Notes under the pieces: generated by a model
Seen by the model: the letters and a program-made list of their open reading frames with translations, nothing else
Databases searched by the model: none
Told to the model about the DNA's origin: nothing
Translations under genes and position numbers: made by a program
From: CAYZGU01 sp964478165
Lineage (GTDB): Bacteria > Poribacteria > WGA-4E > JAJDTR01
Direction: 5' to 3'
Assembly (NCBI GenBank): GCA_964478165.1
Contig: CAYZGU010000010.1
Coordinates: forward strand, 62,001-126,000
DNA: 64,000 nucleotides
Part shown: piece by piece, positions 52,901 to 61,793 of the stretch
Layout of the letters: each line of letters begins with the position of its first letter
Numbering within the stretch: the stretch's first letter is position 1

Positions 52901-55900
52901 CTAGCCGAGAGAGATTTCAGTTCCACTATGAGAGAAACCCCGAGGACCCACGGATAAGTCACCAGATTATCCATAAGGTCGATGAATACGGGAACATTGA
53001 AGGATCTCTGAATATTGTATATCCGCGGCGCAGTCCCGCTTACCCAGAGCAAAGCCAGTTTTATATCACTTACGATGAAAACACATACATCAATCAGGAT
53101 GATTCCGCGCTATCCTATTTCGTCGGCTTGAGTGCTGAATCTAAACAGACGGAACTAGATGTCGCTACTCTGACCAATACCCCGTTGCTTCCAGAGGGGG
53201 TTGAGTCTTTAATTGGCAGCTCAGACCAGAACCTCTTGTCACATTCCCGCAATTACTATGACGGGGTTGAATATCAGGGGTTACCCGTGGGAGAAGTCGG
53301 CGCTCAAGGGTTGCTCACGCGAACCGAAATTCTCGCCCTCAACGCGGAACAACTTGAGGGTATTTATGGGGACAAAGTGCAAAGCGACGATGTCACGGCT
53401 GCAGGCTACATTGAATCGCCAGAAGGATGGTGGGTACCGGCGGCCCGTATTCGATATGGAGGACCTTCGACGTTCTTCCTGTCGACCGCTCAGAAGGACC
53501 CGATGGGGAATGTTACCTCTATTGAATATGACATCTTCTCCCTGCTACCGATGAAAACAATTGCGCCGCTGGACACCGTGCTGAAAGCAGAAAACGACTA
53601 TCGGACGCTCTTTCCCTATTTGACGATCGATCCCAATCTGAATCGGACGCAGATTGCGTTTGACGCCCTCGGCATGGTTACGGCTACGGCATTGATGGGG
53701 GTGGAAGGCGGCAATGAGGGCGATACGATCCAACATCCCACGGTTCGCATGGAGTACGATTTCTACAACTATTGGCGAACTGAGGATCAGCCGAATTTTG
53801 TGCAGACGTTCAAGCGTGAGGAGCATTACACCATCGATGCCAATGCCAGGGAACAGGAATCCTACACGTACTCTGATGGCTTCGGACGTGAAATCCAGAC
53901 CAAAATCGAGGCAGACCGCGACCCGGTGAATGGGAATCCGCGTTGGATTGGTTCAGGTTGGAGGGTGTATAACAATAAGGGATGGATCGTTGAACAGTAC
54001 GAACCGTTCTTTTCGCATACGCACGAGTTTGAAGATGAGCAGCAGATTGGGGTATCGGCTAAGATGGCCTTTGACCCGTTGGGACGCGCGATTTGTACCG
54101 ATAGCCCAGACGGTACCTTCGGTAAGGTCGAGTTCGACCCGTGGCTTCAAACGACTTGGGATGGCAACGATACGGTTGCGCTAATCAATGCCGATGGTAA
54201 CGTTCAAAACAGCCGATGGTATATCGAGAAGTCTTCGGGCACACCCCAAGAGCAAGAAGCTGCCCAAAAAGCGTTGACTCACAGAGATACTCCGACCGTC
54301 GTGCATCTTGATACGCTGGGGCGAAGCTTCCTCAGCGTGGCTGACAACGGAAATGAGGGGAAGTACGAAATGCGTACCGAGTTCGATGTTCAGGGCAATG
54401 TGACTCGGGTCATCGATGCAAGACAGAACACGGTGATCGAGCAGAAGTATGACCTGTTGAAAAACCCGATTCATGGGTGGCAAATGGATTCGGGAGAAAG
54501 GACCATCCTGCTGAACCCCGTAGGGAAAGTGATTAAGGCGTGGGATAGCCGCGAGCATCTGGTGGAAACGGAATATGATCCGCTTAACCGTCTGGTCGAA
54601 CTCTGGGTGACCGAGTTGATTTCAAACACGAAAAGACTCGCCGACAAGATAGTTTACGGAGAAAACCGGGTCAATCCGGAAAATCAGAACTTGCGGGGAC
54701 AGGTGTATCAGCAATATGATGGCGCTGGTATGGTGACTTATGAGGCCTACGATTTCAAAGGGAATCCGCTCGGCACCCATCGACAACTCCTTGATGATTA
54801 CAAGACGCCCATGGACTGGGATGCGAATCCCACCCCCTCGTTCACCGATGATGATCCGTTTGAATTCTCCACGGTATTCGATGCCTTGGGCCGCGTGGTA
54901 GAATCTGCAATGCCCGATGACAGCCGCTTTGTCCCGACCTACAACGCAGCTAATCTTTTGGAGACGGTGAATGTCAATCTCCGGGGTGCAGCGAGTCCAA
55001 CGCCCTTCGTGCTCAACATCGACTACAATGCCAAAGGACAACGAGAAAAGATTGAATATGCTAACGGCGTGACAACCGAGTATACGTATGCCCCGGAGAC
55101 TTTCCGCCTCACTCGTCTTTTGACAACTCGTGTGGAGGACAACGTTACTCTACAAGATCTGGACTACACATATGATGCAGTGGGTAATATCACTGAGATT
55201 AATGACGATGCCCAGCGGACGGTTTTCTTCAACAATGCTGTCGCCTCGCCCAACTCAAAGTACGAGTACGATGCGTTGTACCGGTTGGTCAAGGCGGAAG
55301 GACGTGAACATGCCGGGCAAAACAGCGGTGCTCAACCGGAGCACTCCGAGTTTCCGCGTATGCCCCTGCCTCATCCCAACGACGCGCAGGCTATGCGCCG
55401 GTATACCGAACGCTATGAGTATGATAAGGTTGGTAATATTGTGAAAATGGCCCACACGGCCGCGGGTGGTAACTGGACACGCCACTACGAATACGCTTCC
55501 GAGAACAATCGACTGCTCTCAACCAATCTGCCGGGAGATAACTCACCGGGTGCCTACGCGGCACAGTACGACTATGACGTCCACGGCAACATGACGAAGA
55601 TGCCGCACCTGCCGGAGATTACGTGGGATTTCAAAGACCAGATGGAGGAAGTAGACCTTGGCGGGGGGAGGACAGCCTATTACGTGTATGACGCGGCAGG
55701 GGAGCGGGTACGGAAGGTGGAAGAAAAGAGTCCTACAGCTACAGAGGAACGCATCTACCTTGGTGGATACGAAATCTACCGCAAGCGCACTGGGGACAAC
55801 CTCACACTCGAGCGAGAGACGCTGCACACAATGGACGATCAGAAGCGGGTTGCGCTGGTGGAGACAAAAACCTATAATACCAGCGTGGCGGTTTCCTCAC

Positions 55901-57195
55901 CTGATACGGTCATCCGGTATCAGGTGGGTAATCATCTTGGTTCTGCCAGCCTTGAGCTAGATGAAAATGGTGCGGCAATCTCTTACGAGGAATTCTACCC
56001 GTATGGCACCAGCGCCTATCATTCGACGCGCAGCAATGTCGAAGTCAGCCTGAAGCGTTATCGTTACACAGGTAGAGAGCGGGATGATGAGACGGGGTTG
56101 AACTATTATGGGGCAAGGTATTATGCGGCTTGGCTGGGGCGGTGGTTGAGTACAGATCCAATAGGACTTCAAGCAGGGATAAATGCCTACGTTTTTGTCC
56201 ATAGTAATCCAATTAATAGAATTGAACTAGACGGAATGCAAGACAGCTGGTGGGGCAGATCAGTCGCAGGTGCGCGAAAGGCAGCAGAATCGTGGGATCG
56301 GATGTCGTTAGAAACTGGGGCACTGGCTTTTGATGCTGCTGAGCTAGCAATCGACACGCTGGGTATTGAAAACGAGTATGTGAAGGCAGGGATTAGGCAT
56401 TCGGCGGTGGTCGCGGGTGGTACTGCCGCAACAATAATCGACTTGGTAGGAGAAGTTGCTCTGACGGGTCCCAATGCCCTTGTAACACTTGATGAGGCCG
56501 GAACGGATATCGGTGAAGGTGCAGCGAGAATCGTGTATGGCGAGACGCCCGAAGATAAAGCCTTAGGTCTTGCAAGAGTCGCAGGCGGGGTTGGGCAAGG
56601 AGCTCTAGTAGTGGTAGACGCGGCAGGAGGTCCAGCCAAGCCTGGTGGTTCTTCCAGGCCACTACCTTCGGCCAACACCCCAGGAGCTATTAGAAGTTCC
56701 AGTAGACCGCCGCGTGATGCTGAAGGTGTTGCGTCCAATCCATCAAAACCAAAGAACACTGGTAGTCAGACTGGTTCATCAAAACCAAAGAAAACTGGTA
56801 GTCAGACTGCAAGACGGTTCAATAGTAGGATGGCAAATGAACAACTCGAGATTATAAACAGCGATCCCAATCACATTCTAAAAGGTCTTGTAAACCCAGA
56901 AACAGGAAACTTCTATAGCAGAAGACATGGAGCTGATGTTCCGGCAATTCAGGTTGGTCACGGGACGAGTCTTCATAGCGGTGCTCCCGAGCGGCTCTTT
57001 TTGGAGGATGCGGATTTCAATCAGCTAAGTAATTGGAAGGGTGAAAGACAAGGTGCAATATTTCACAAAGAAGGCGTCCTAATCGGTCAGGTTCACATTG
57101 AGATGCGAACTGCGAGGAGTTTGGAAAATCTTGGAATGATACCTCCAGGCACGGTTGACAATGCTCCTAGAAGTACGGGATGGGTCCCGAGATAA
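49960..57195 (+). CDS. TcB-TcC (SpvB/RHS) fusion toxin with Tat signal peptide and C-terminal toxin tip
   Basis: 2411 residues. The N terminus has the twin-arginine motif TRREFIK (5-11) followed by a moderately hydrophobic stretch (SAVLVAAGTLG) and a possible cut near AEA. From about 48 SLPKGGGAVGGIGETFKPNLF opens the SpvB domain; residues about 450-700 hold FG-GAP-type repeats (GDMAGDGQADLL, VDLTGDGKADAL, ADMTGDGLKDIV, ADIDGDGPADMV) of the TcB propeller; TcB middle regions and YD repeats follow. The RHS core ends at about 2047-2091: NYYGARYYAAWLGRW, then DPIGLQAG and IELDG, the aspartyl self-cleavage site. The last about 320 residues are the variable cargo; residues about 2288-2411 (GHGTSLHSGAPERLFLEDAD, then EMRTA and GTVDNAP) look like a polymorphic-toxin domain. 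It pairs with the TcA gene. Confidence 0.9.
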   Translation: MSEMTRREFIKDSAVLVAAGTLGSNGISSDLAEAAEKGGSETQAASAVISLPKGGGAVGGIGETFKPNLFTGTGNLSVPIATSPGRDGFGPELNLQYSTGNGNGPFGMGWALSVPQVSRKTEKGLPRYTDDDTFLLSGAEDLVPRSYRMQGVYQVTTYRPRLEGLFARIEKWEREIASPTDSLNDVFWKITTKDNITNIYGQTPQATLADRHAPRHIYRWLLELTYDAKGNYIRYEYKDDGGGAMLNAIYEANRESTQIYLKRIRYGNLTPFAFSNSGVVNNLCMTPLADEDHFFTVVFDYGEHGKIDNAGHEVITENIDQEFKPWDVRSDHFSSFRAGFEIRTYRRCKRVLMFHNRIPGEPNPVLVQSTDFHYAQNDDTNASMLMGVVRRGYKKSNGTSQSEEISLGQPGVKSEFYEIKSIPRLDFGYTDFKPNQQRFKACKAKGGDLPPRGLNDPNFALVDLFGTGLSDVLQTTPQGYYYWRNLGDGLFDRRQLLKNLPAGVTLAQDSVGFGDMAGDGQADLLVHTGRAWGFYEATNEGGWNNFRPYRSVPSFNLNDSNTRMVDLTGDGKADALTTDARAFRFFPCKGEEGFDEPKFIRRTRDLDEFPDVYFNDPRVQLADMTGDGLKDIVFVHSGRIDYWPNLGYGRFGKRITMKNAPHFGPHFDPNHLFIADIDGDGPADMVYVESGQVQFWFNQCGNSWSQENTIHGTPSVGNVEAVLLADLFGNGTTGILWSTDYRRPGQSNYLFLDLAGGVKPYVLNEVTNNMGATTRSEYKPSTHFYLEDLKQHKPWVSTVPFPVQVLAKTEMIDHIGKSKLVTEYAYHHGYYDGREREFRGFGSVDQLDTERFDDYNNQSSSLHGDDTRFNTTDSATYVPPILTKSWFHTGSFADEAEHLNVFRREYYRGDSEAFSAHSDVQATATPFEAYRALNGAILRTEVYALDDTSEQYRPYTVTESGFQVKLLQPKGANNNGVFFTASRERFQFHYERNPEDPRISHQIIHKVDEYGNIEGSLNIVYPRRSPAYPEQSQFYITYDENTYINQDDSALSYFVGLSAESKQTELDVATLTNTPLLPEGVESLIGSSDQNLLSHSRNYYDGVEYQGLPVGEVGAQGLLTRTEILALNAEQLEGIYGDKVQSDDVTAAGYIESPEGWWVPAARIRYGGPSTFFLSTAQKDPMGNVTSIEYDIFSLLPMKTIAPLDTVLKAENDYRTLFPYLTIDPNLNRTQIAFDALGMVTATALMGVEGGNEGDTIQHPTVRMEYDFYNYWRTEDQPNFVQTFKREEHYTIDANAREQESYTYSDGFGREIQTKIEADRDPVNGNPRWIGSGWRVYNNKGWIVEQYEPFFSHTHEFEDEQQIGVSAKMAFDPLGRAICTDSPDGTFGKVEFDPWLQTTWDGNDTVALINADGNVQNSRWYIEKSSGTPQEQEAAQKALTHRDTPTVVHLDTLGRSFLSVADNGNEGKYEMRTEFDVQGNVTRVIDARQNTVIEQKYDLLKNPIHGWQMDSGERTILLNPVGKVIKAWDSREHLVETEYDPLNRLVELWVTELISNTKRLADKIVYGENRVNPENQNLRGQVYQQYDGAGMVTYEAYDFKGNPLGTHRQLLDDYKTPMDWDANPTPSFTDDDPFEFSTVFDALGRVVESAMPDDSRFVPTYNAANLLETVNVNLRGAASPTPFVLNIDYNAKGQREKIEYANGVTTEYTYAPETFRLTRLLTTRVEDNVTLQDLDYTYDAVGNITEINDDAQRTVFFNNAVASPNSKYEYDALYRLVKAEGREHAGQNSGAQPEHSEFPRMPLPHPNDAQAMRRYTERYEYDKVGNIVKMAHTAAGGNWTRHYEYASENNRLLSTNLPGDNSPGAYAAQYDYDVHGNMTKMPHLPEITWDFKDQMEEVDLGGGRTAYYVYDAAGERVRKVEEKSPTATEERIYLGGYEIYRKRTGDNLTLERETLHTMDDQKRVALVETKTYNTSVAVSSPDTVIRYQVGNHLGSASLELDENGAAISYEEFYPYGTSAYHSTRSNVEVSLKRYRYTGRERDDETGLNYYGARYYAAWLGRWLSTDPIGLQAGINAYVFVHSNPINRIELDGMQDSWWGRSVAGARKAAESWDRMSLETGALAFDAAELAIDTLGIENEYVKAGIRHSAVVAGGTAATIIDLVGEVALTGPNALVTLDEAGTDIGEGAARIVYGETPEDKALGLARVAGGVGQGALVVVDAAGGPAKPGGSSRPLPSANTPGAIRSSSRPPRDAEGVASNPSKPKNTGSQTGSSKPKKTGSQTARRFNSRMANEQLEIINSDPNHILKGLVNPETGNFYSRRHGADVPAIQVGHGTSLHSGAPERLFLEDADFNQLSNWKGERQGAIFHKEGVLIGQVHIEMRTARSLENLGMIPPGTVDNAPRSTGWVPR
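56741..56809 (+). repeat. 36-base-period tandem repeat just before the toxin tip
   Basis: Two 33-base copies, starting CATCAAAACCAAAG and ending GTCAGACTG (56741-56773 and 56777-56809), differ at one base. They encode SKPKNTGSQTG and SKPKKTGSQTA in the linker between the RHS shell and the C-terminal toxin domain. Confidence 0.8.
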
Positions 57196-57298
57196 TCTAG
57201 TGCTTTGGTTTCGTCAAATATGCGGAGAATCGCTATTGTCTTTTCGAAAAGCAGGGTGTGATTCATTGTTAGAAACATGTCCGCGCGGCCACGCATGC

Positions 57299-57333
57299 GA
57301 GTGTCTCATCAGATACTTCGTGAACTTCTAGAG
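57299..57333. repeat. Short repeat, right copy flanking the Tc locus
   Basis: Begins GAGTGTCTCATC and ends TTCTAGAG; 30 of 35 bases agree with 41042-41076. Same orientation. Could be part of an old mobile element or a regulatory element. Confidence 0.55.
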
Positions 57334-57418
57334 CGTTGGCCGGGAAAAAACAGGTGATGGTGTAGAAAGTCAGGAAGTCACAAAAGGTGTCAAGCCGTTT
57401 TCTTAAGTTCGCGCCAGA

Positions 57419-57682
57419 TTGGTGGCGATGTGGCATCCCACGAAGAACGAAGACTTAACGCTAGAACAAGTGGTCGCGGGGAGTATGAAGAAAGTCTGGT
57501 GGCAGTGTGACAAAACCGATGACCATGAGTGGCAGGCAAGACCTAGCCACCCCACATTACTGGAAAGTGGGTGCCCGTTTTGTGGATTGGGCTGGACGGT
57601 TGACAATATTCGATTGTTCGTAAAATCTTTGTGGTCACACCTAAGACATTTCACCCCAGCGCAGCTGTGTCTTGTCTTTTAA
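57419..57682 (+). pseudogene. Fragment of a treble-clef zinc-ribbon repeat protein
   Basis: Residues read WHPTKNEDLTLEQVVAGSMK, then KVWWQC, HEWQA and GCPFCG, followed by TVDNIRLF. This is one unit of the tandem zinc-ribbon family (W-H-P-T-K-N ... W-W-x-C ... G-H-E-W ... G-C-P-x-C) found in multi-unit DNA-related proteins. Only one unit survives, with no good start codon (TTG at 57419) and no other units, so it is a relic, perhaps of a mobile gene. Confidence 0.6.
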
Positions 57683-57917
57683 CAAGCTTATCGCTTGAGT
57701 AGGTAGACCATTCGTCGGTTGCATCCTCGCCTCATGTAAGCCCGTGACTCAAAGGCGAGACCTTGCTCTGGATGGGCCTATATAGCAGGGAGGCGTGGCT
57801 ATACGAAAGCATAAATGTTAGGACGGGTGTGCTTCATCGGCGGATAAAGCGTGTGGGCTTGCAAAGATCTCTCTCTCAAAACAACTGATAATTACGAATA
57901 GGGAAGGGAAAGCGAAA

Positions 57918-58937
57918 ATGCTCGATTTACTTCATGAACCGAAAGAATTCAAGCGATGTAGAGAAAGCAGCTACGAACGCAGCGGCAGGGGCGCGGATTT
58001 TGTAAAAATTCCGCCCCTGAAAGGATTTTCTGTGCCTTCGCTTACCGGACCGGGAATCATAAGACATATCTGGATTGCGCTCGGGACCTTTAATCAGGTC
58101 GATGCGTACCGCGCCACACGATTAGTCATACGGTTCGACGGTGCGTCTGAGCCACAGGTCGATGTGCCGCTCTCCGATTTCTTCCTTTTCGGTCACGGTA
58201 CACTCGTGGACGTTGATTCGATGCCAATTCAGGTGTGGAAAGCGTCCGAGGACGACGGGCCGCCTTTCCTGGGCGCGTTGAACTGCACCTTCCCTATGCC
58301 GTTTTTCCGATCGGCGGAAATCAGTCTCGTCAACACCTCGGATGGGCCTTGCCCCTTCAACCTGCATTACTACGTTGATTGGGAGCAGCACGGCCAGTTT
58401 GACGAGTCTGTGTTGCATTTCCGTGCCAGATTTAATGATGAACTGACTGAACCGCCTGAGGGTAGAGTGCTCTCCTCACATGGCAGAGGCGACCCGCAAG
58501 TACAAAACTTGAGCGATGCTGACAACTACCGTTTCCTGGATGTGGACGGATTTCAAGGTCACTATGTCGGTACAGGGCTAAGTATAGAATGTAAACCCGA
58601 CGCACCTGGAAAATGGTGGGAAGGCGACGATATGTTCGTCATTGACGGCGAGACGTGGCCACCCCGTCTGCACGGAACAGGACACGAAGACTATTTCAAT
58701 GTGGCGTACGGATTCCGCCGGATCGGATGTCGCCCCGAATATGGTGTGCCGGTTATCGAGAAAACTGACCGTGATACGCATATGATCGATGGAAAATTCT
58801 CAATGTATCGATTCCACGTCAGCGATCCTATCCCATTTGAAAAGTCAATTGTCGCCTCTATAGAACACGGCCATGCGAATGATTGCCGCGCCCATTACCG
58901 CTCGGTGGCATACTGGTACGGCAAAGCCCTGATTTAA
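57918..58937 (+). CDS. GH172 (DUF2961) glycoside hydrolase
   Basis: 339 residues, typical for DUF2961, now glycoside hydrolase family GH172, whose studied members act on D-arabinofuranosyl or difructose-type linkages. Visible family features: GIIRHIWIA near residue 40, HYYVDWEQH in the middle, and the conserved GTGHEDYFN (GTGxEDYF motif, about 253-261) containing the catalytic Glu. No signal peptide is seen at the N terminus, so the enzyme is probably cytoplasmic. The ATG has a GGGAAGGGAAAG purine stretch 5-15 bases upstream. It stands alone, followed by about 830 bases without a gene, and may belong with the GH31 gene in glycan breakdown. Confidence 0.9.
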   Translation: MLDLLHEPKEFKRCRESSYERSGRGADFVKIPPLKGFSVPSLTGPGIIRHIWIALGTFNQVDAYRATRLVIRFDGASEPQVDVPLSDFFLFGHGTLVDVDSMPIQVWKASEDDGPPFLGALNCTFPMPFFRSAEISLVNTSDGPCPFNLHYYVDWEQHGQFDESVLHFRARFNDELTEPPEGRVLSSHGRGDPQVQNLSDADNYRFLDVDGFQGHYVGTGLSIECKPDAPGKWWEGDDMFVIDGETWPPRLHGTGHEDYFNVAYGFRRIGCRPEYGVPVIEKTDRDTHMIDGKFSMYRFHVSDPIPFEKSIVASIEHGHANDCRAHYRSVAYWYGKALI

Positions 58938-59767
58938 CGTCCTCTGGTACACGAGCGTTACTCTAATGTCTACTTGACGCGATTGATACAGTGTGAGATA
59001 GTCGTGGAGACGACATCAGAGGAATACAGATAAGATGCTGCTGGCCAACAATACTGACATCACCTGCCTCTCTGGCTGAGATTGGGACGGTTGACATTGC
59101 GTTTTAGCACGATGAGTTGCTGACGTAGTATTGCATTCTCCATCATCAACTCCGGTTTGGTCTGGGTGAAGTCGATGGCTATATTCAGTAGTGTATAGGT
59201 GGCTGAGGGGTTTGGTGGAGTCACGGAATTTGTGTCGGGACCGCTGGAACAGGACAGACAAACAGGGAACCAAGGAGAGGAAGAGTGAAATGCAGAGAGT
59301 GCATAAGGAATTCATGCCAACCGTTCTGTGGAGAAATGAATGACCATTATACTACCACACAATTACAAAATCGCTGGCATACTGAGGATTCATGCGACGG
59401 ATGACCCGGATTGATTAGTCTTTTCCGCCATCACAGGCCACGGCTGGGGTGCGCGCAATGTATCGAACAACCCTCCGTTTCTGGGAAAGTAATGGGTACA
59501 AAGTTTGTCAGGCGCGTAGATGATGGTGATGGGCGATTAGAGAGCTAATCAGCAGCGCGCACAATATCAACAAAAGCTTTGGTAGACAAGCAATGTCCAT
59601 TCCTTTGCATATCAGAGTACAGTATCCAAAGGATAGCGGTTGCAAATACCCGCAGTCAAGTGACAAAGCACCACTTTCTCACCAATGTTGTTATTTTCGT
59701 CTTGGCAATAATATATACTGCCACCATGATGAAGTCTTGGATAATACATGCTAGGTAGGAGAAGCGA
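58938..59767. other. Intergenic region between GH172 and GH31
   Basis: About 830 bases. It contains the left copy of an imperfect repeat (59310-59430). A 99-codon minus-strand frame (59016-59315) has no known features. Nothing else is identified. A candidate promoter TTGTTA with TATACT (59688, 59714) has a poor 20-base spacer. Confidence 0.45.
59310..59430. repeat. Imperfect intergenic repeat, left copy
   Basis: Shares with 61861-61973 an exact GAGAAATGAATGACCAT (17 bases), followed by matching ATACTA, CAC, CATGCGACG, GACCC and TTTTC elements. The two copies flank the GH31 gene. Confidence 0.65.
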
Positions 59768-61738
59768 ATGGATAAGGGAATCAGTAGGATTGACAACAGG
59801 CTCGTCTACAAGTCAGGTCGTGAGACTCTTGTAATTGAGCCCTGGGGACGGGATGGATTGCGGGTTCGTGTGACCCCGCTCCCTGAGATTGTCGACAGGC
59901 CGTGGGCGCTCACAGAGCACGTTGACACTCAGGCACACATCGACACCTCCGATACGGAGGCAACGATCAGAAACGGGAAAATATCTGCACGGATTCGTGA
60001 TCTCCATACTCAGAAGGGTCATTTAGAGTTCTTCAAGTACGCCGATGGAACATCGGTTTCCATTCTGAGTGAATACGACTATCGCGTTAATGCTCACAAC
60101 CCTGGCACACGTAGGTTCAAGTCCGTGGACGATGATCTTTTCGAGTCCGAACTGCATTTCGCTGCACGTGATGGAGAGCGCTTCTACGGTATGGGAGAGA
60201 ACGCCACTGGCCGACTTGATCTGAAGGGCTGCGTCATAGATCTCTATCAGCGCCATGTCAAAGCTGTTGTGCCCTTTGCTGTCTCCAGTCAAGGCTATGG
60301 ATTTCTCTGGAACAACCCTTCTCTTGGCAGAGCTGAATTTGGCAATAACATGACCCGATGGATTTCCTATGGCAGCAAGCAAATAGACTACTACATCACC
60401 GTGGGGGATTCCTATGCTGAAATCATGCAAAATTACGCCGATGTTACAGGGCACGCGCCGGAGTTTCCGTGGTGGGCCTCCGGATTCTGGCAGTGCAAGA
60501 ATCGCTACGAGACCCAGGAAGAGTTTCTGAATGTGGCACGGGAATTCAAACGGCGCGGTCTACCTGTGTCGGTACTGGTCATTGATTTCCGCCATTGGGA
60601 CATCACTGGAAACTGGAAGCTGGACCCCGAGTTCTGGCCCAACCCGGAAGCCATGGTCAAGGAATTAGACGAGATGGGCGTAAGAATCATGATTTCGCCA
60701 TGGACTTTGGTGGACGAGAAGAGCAAGAATTTTGCATACATGAAAGAACACGGTCTCTTCACTGGTTCCATTGGCGGAAGAAAGGACACGGTCAATTTTG
60801 ATGGACCAAAATATCAGTACGACCCGACAAACCCAGAAGCCGCCCGTTTTCTCTGGAGTAAGTGGAAAGAAAATTACTTCGACATAGGTATACGCACATT
60901 CTGGCTCGATCCGTGCGATGAATTCCACGATATTCAGGAGTACGATCAAGTTCGGTTTCACATTGGTTCTGCAAAAGAAACGCATGCCTACTTTCCCGTG
61001 GCCCATCAGAAGAACGTCTATGAAGGATTGATTGCTGCCGGTGAGAAAGAGGTTGTGACAATTTGCCGCAATGCCTGGGCGGGGAGCCAGCGTTACGGGG
61101 CATGTCCCGCGCCCCACGATATCCTCTCTTCATTTGAGCATCTAGAAGAATACATGAAGGTAGGGCTCAATGTTGCCATGAGCGGGATTCCATGGTGGAG
61201 CTGTGACATCGGTGGTTTTGTAACCCATGACAATAGCACTCCGCGCTTTCACGAACTGATGGTGCGTTGGTACCAGTATGCGGTTTTCACGCCCGTTTTC
61301 CGTACTCACGGTCAGCGGCCCAATAACGAGCCCTGGAATATTGGCGGAGATTCCTATCCCTATATACGAGCTGCTCTGTTGCTTCGAGAGCGCCTGCGTC
61401 CCTATGTCATGGTGCAGATGAAGCTGGCTTCCGAAAAGGGTTTACCCCCTATGCGTCCGGTGTTCTTCGATTTTACAGATGATTCAAAGGCTGCGGAGGT
61501 GGAAGACCAGTTCCTTTTTGGGCCCGATCTCCTGGTGGCACCCATAACTAGATATGAGGCGCGTAGCCGGGAGGTGTACCTTCCAATCGGGACCGAGTGG
61601 ACCTGTGCCTGGACCGCAAATAAACTGTCGGGCGGACAGATTGTCGAGTCAGACGCACCGATTGAGCGTATTCCCGTTTATGTGCGTGGCCATGACGCTG
61701 GTCTGGTTGGACTCTTCAAGAAGCTGTACCCGGAGTGA
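59768..61738 (+). CDS. GH31 alpha-glycosidase (alpha-xylosidase-like)
   Basis: 656 residues. GH31 enzymes hydrolyse alpha-glucosidic or alpha-xylosidic bonds by a retaining mechanism. Core motifs: RFYGMGENATG (about 137-147), FPWWASGFWQCKNRY (about 235-249), VLVIDFRHW, then the nucleophile region TFWLDPCDEF (about 379-388, Asp at about 382) and the acid/base region AWAGSQRYGACPAPHDI. In most GH31 this last reads AGSQRYGxxxWSGD; the Asp is kept but WSG is replaced by APH, one residue pattern at the sugar +1 site. The C-terminal FGPDLLVAPI is normal. There is an AGGAG site before ATG 59768. No signal peptide, so cytoplasmic. Confidence 0.9.
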   Translation: MDKGISRIDNRLVYKSGRETLVIEPWGRDGLRVRVTPLPEIVDRPWALTEHVDTQAHIDTSDTEATIRNGKISARIRDLHTQKGHLEFFKYADGTSVSILSEYDYRVNAHNPGTRRFKSVDDDLFESELHFAARDGERFYGMGENATGRLDLKGCVIDLYQRHVKAVVPFAVSSQGYGFLWNNPSLGRAEFGNNMTRWISYGSKQIDYYITVGDSYAEIMQNYADVTGHAPEFPWWASGFWQCKNRYETQEEFLNVAREFKRRGLPVSVLVIDFRHWDITGNWKLDPEFWPNPEAMVKELDEMGVRIMISPWTLVDEKSKNFAYMKEHGLFTGSIGGRKDTVNFDGPKYQYDPTNPEAARFLWSKWKENYFDIGIRTFWLDPCDEFHDIQEYDQVRFHIGSAKETHAYFPVAHQKNVYEGLIAAGEKEVVTICRNAWAGSQRYGACPAPHDILSSFEHLEEYMKVGLNVAMSGIPWWSCDIGGFVTHDNSTPRFHELMVRWYQYAVFTPVFRTHGQRPNNEPWNIGGDSYPYIRAALLLRERLRPYVMVQMKLASEKGLPPMRPVFFDFTDDSKAAEVEDQFLFGPDLLVAPITRYEARSREVYLPIGTEWTCAWTANKLSGGQIVESDAPIERIPVYVRGHDAGLVGLFKKLYPE

Positions 61739-61793
61739 CCAACAGCGCATCCGTCAGAATGGCCAATCACCGAATGCAAGCCCATCGGAAATC

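Larger units (their letters stand above)
57196..57917. other. Region between TcB-TcC and GH172 genes
   Basis: About 720 bases. Contains the right copy of the flanking repeat (57299-57333) and a zinc-ribbon relic (57419-57682). No immunity-like gene is visible after the toxin tip. The last 200 bases before 57918 show no gene. Confidence 0.5.
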
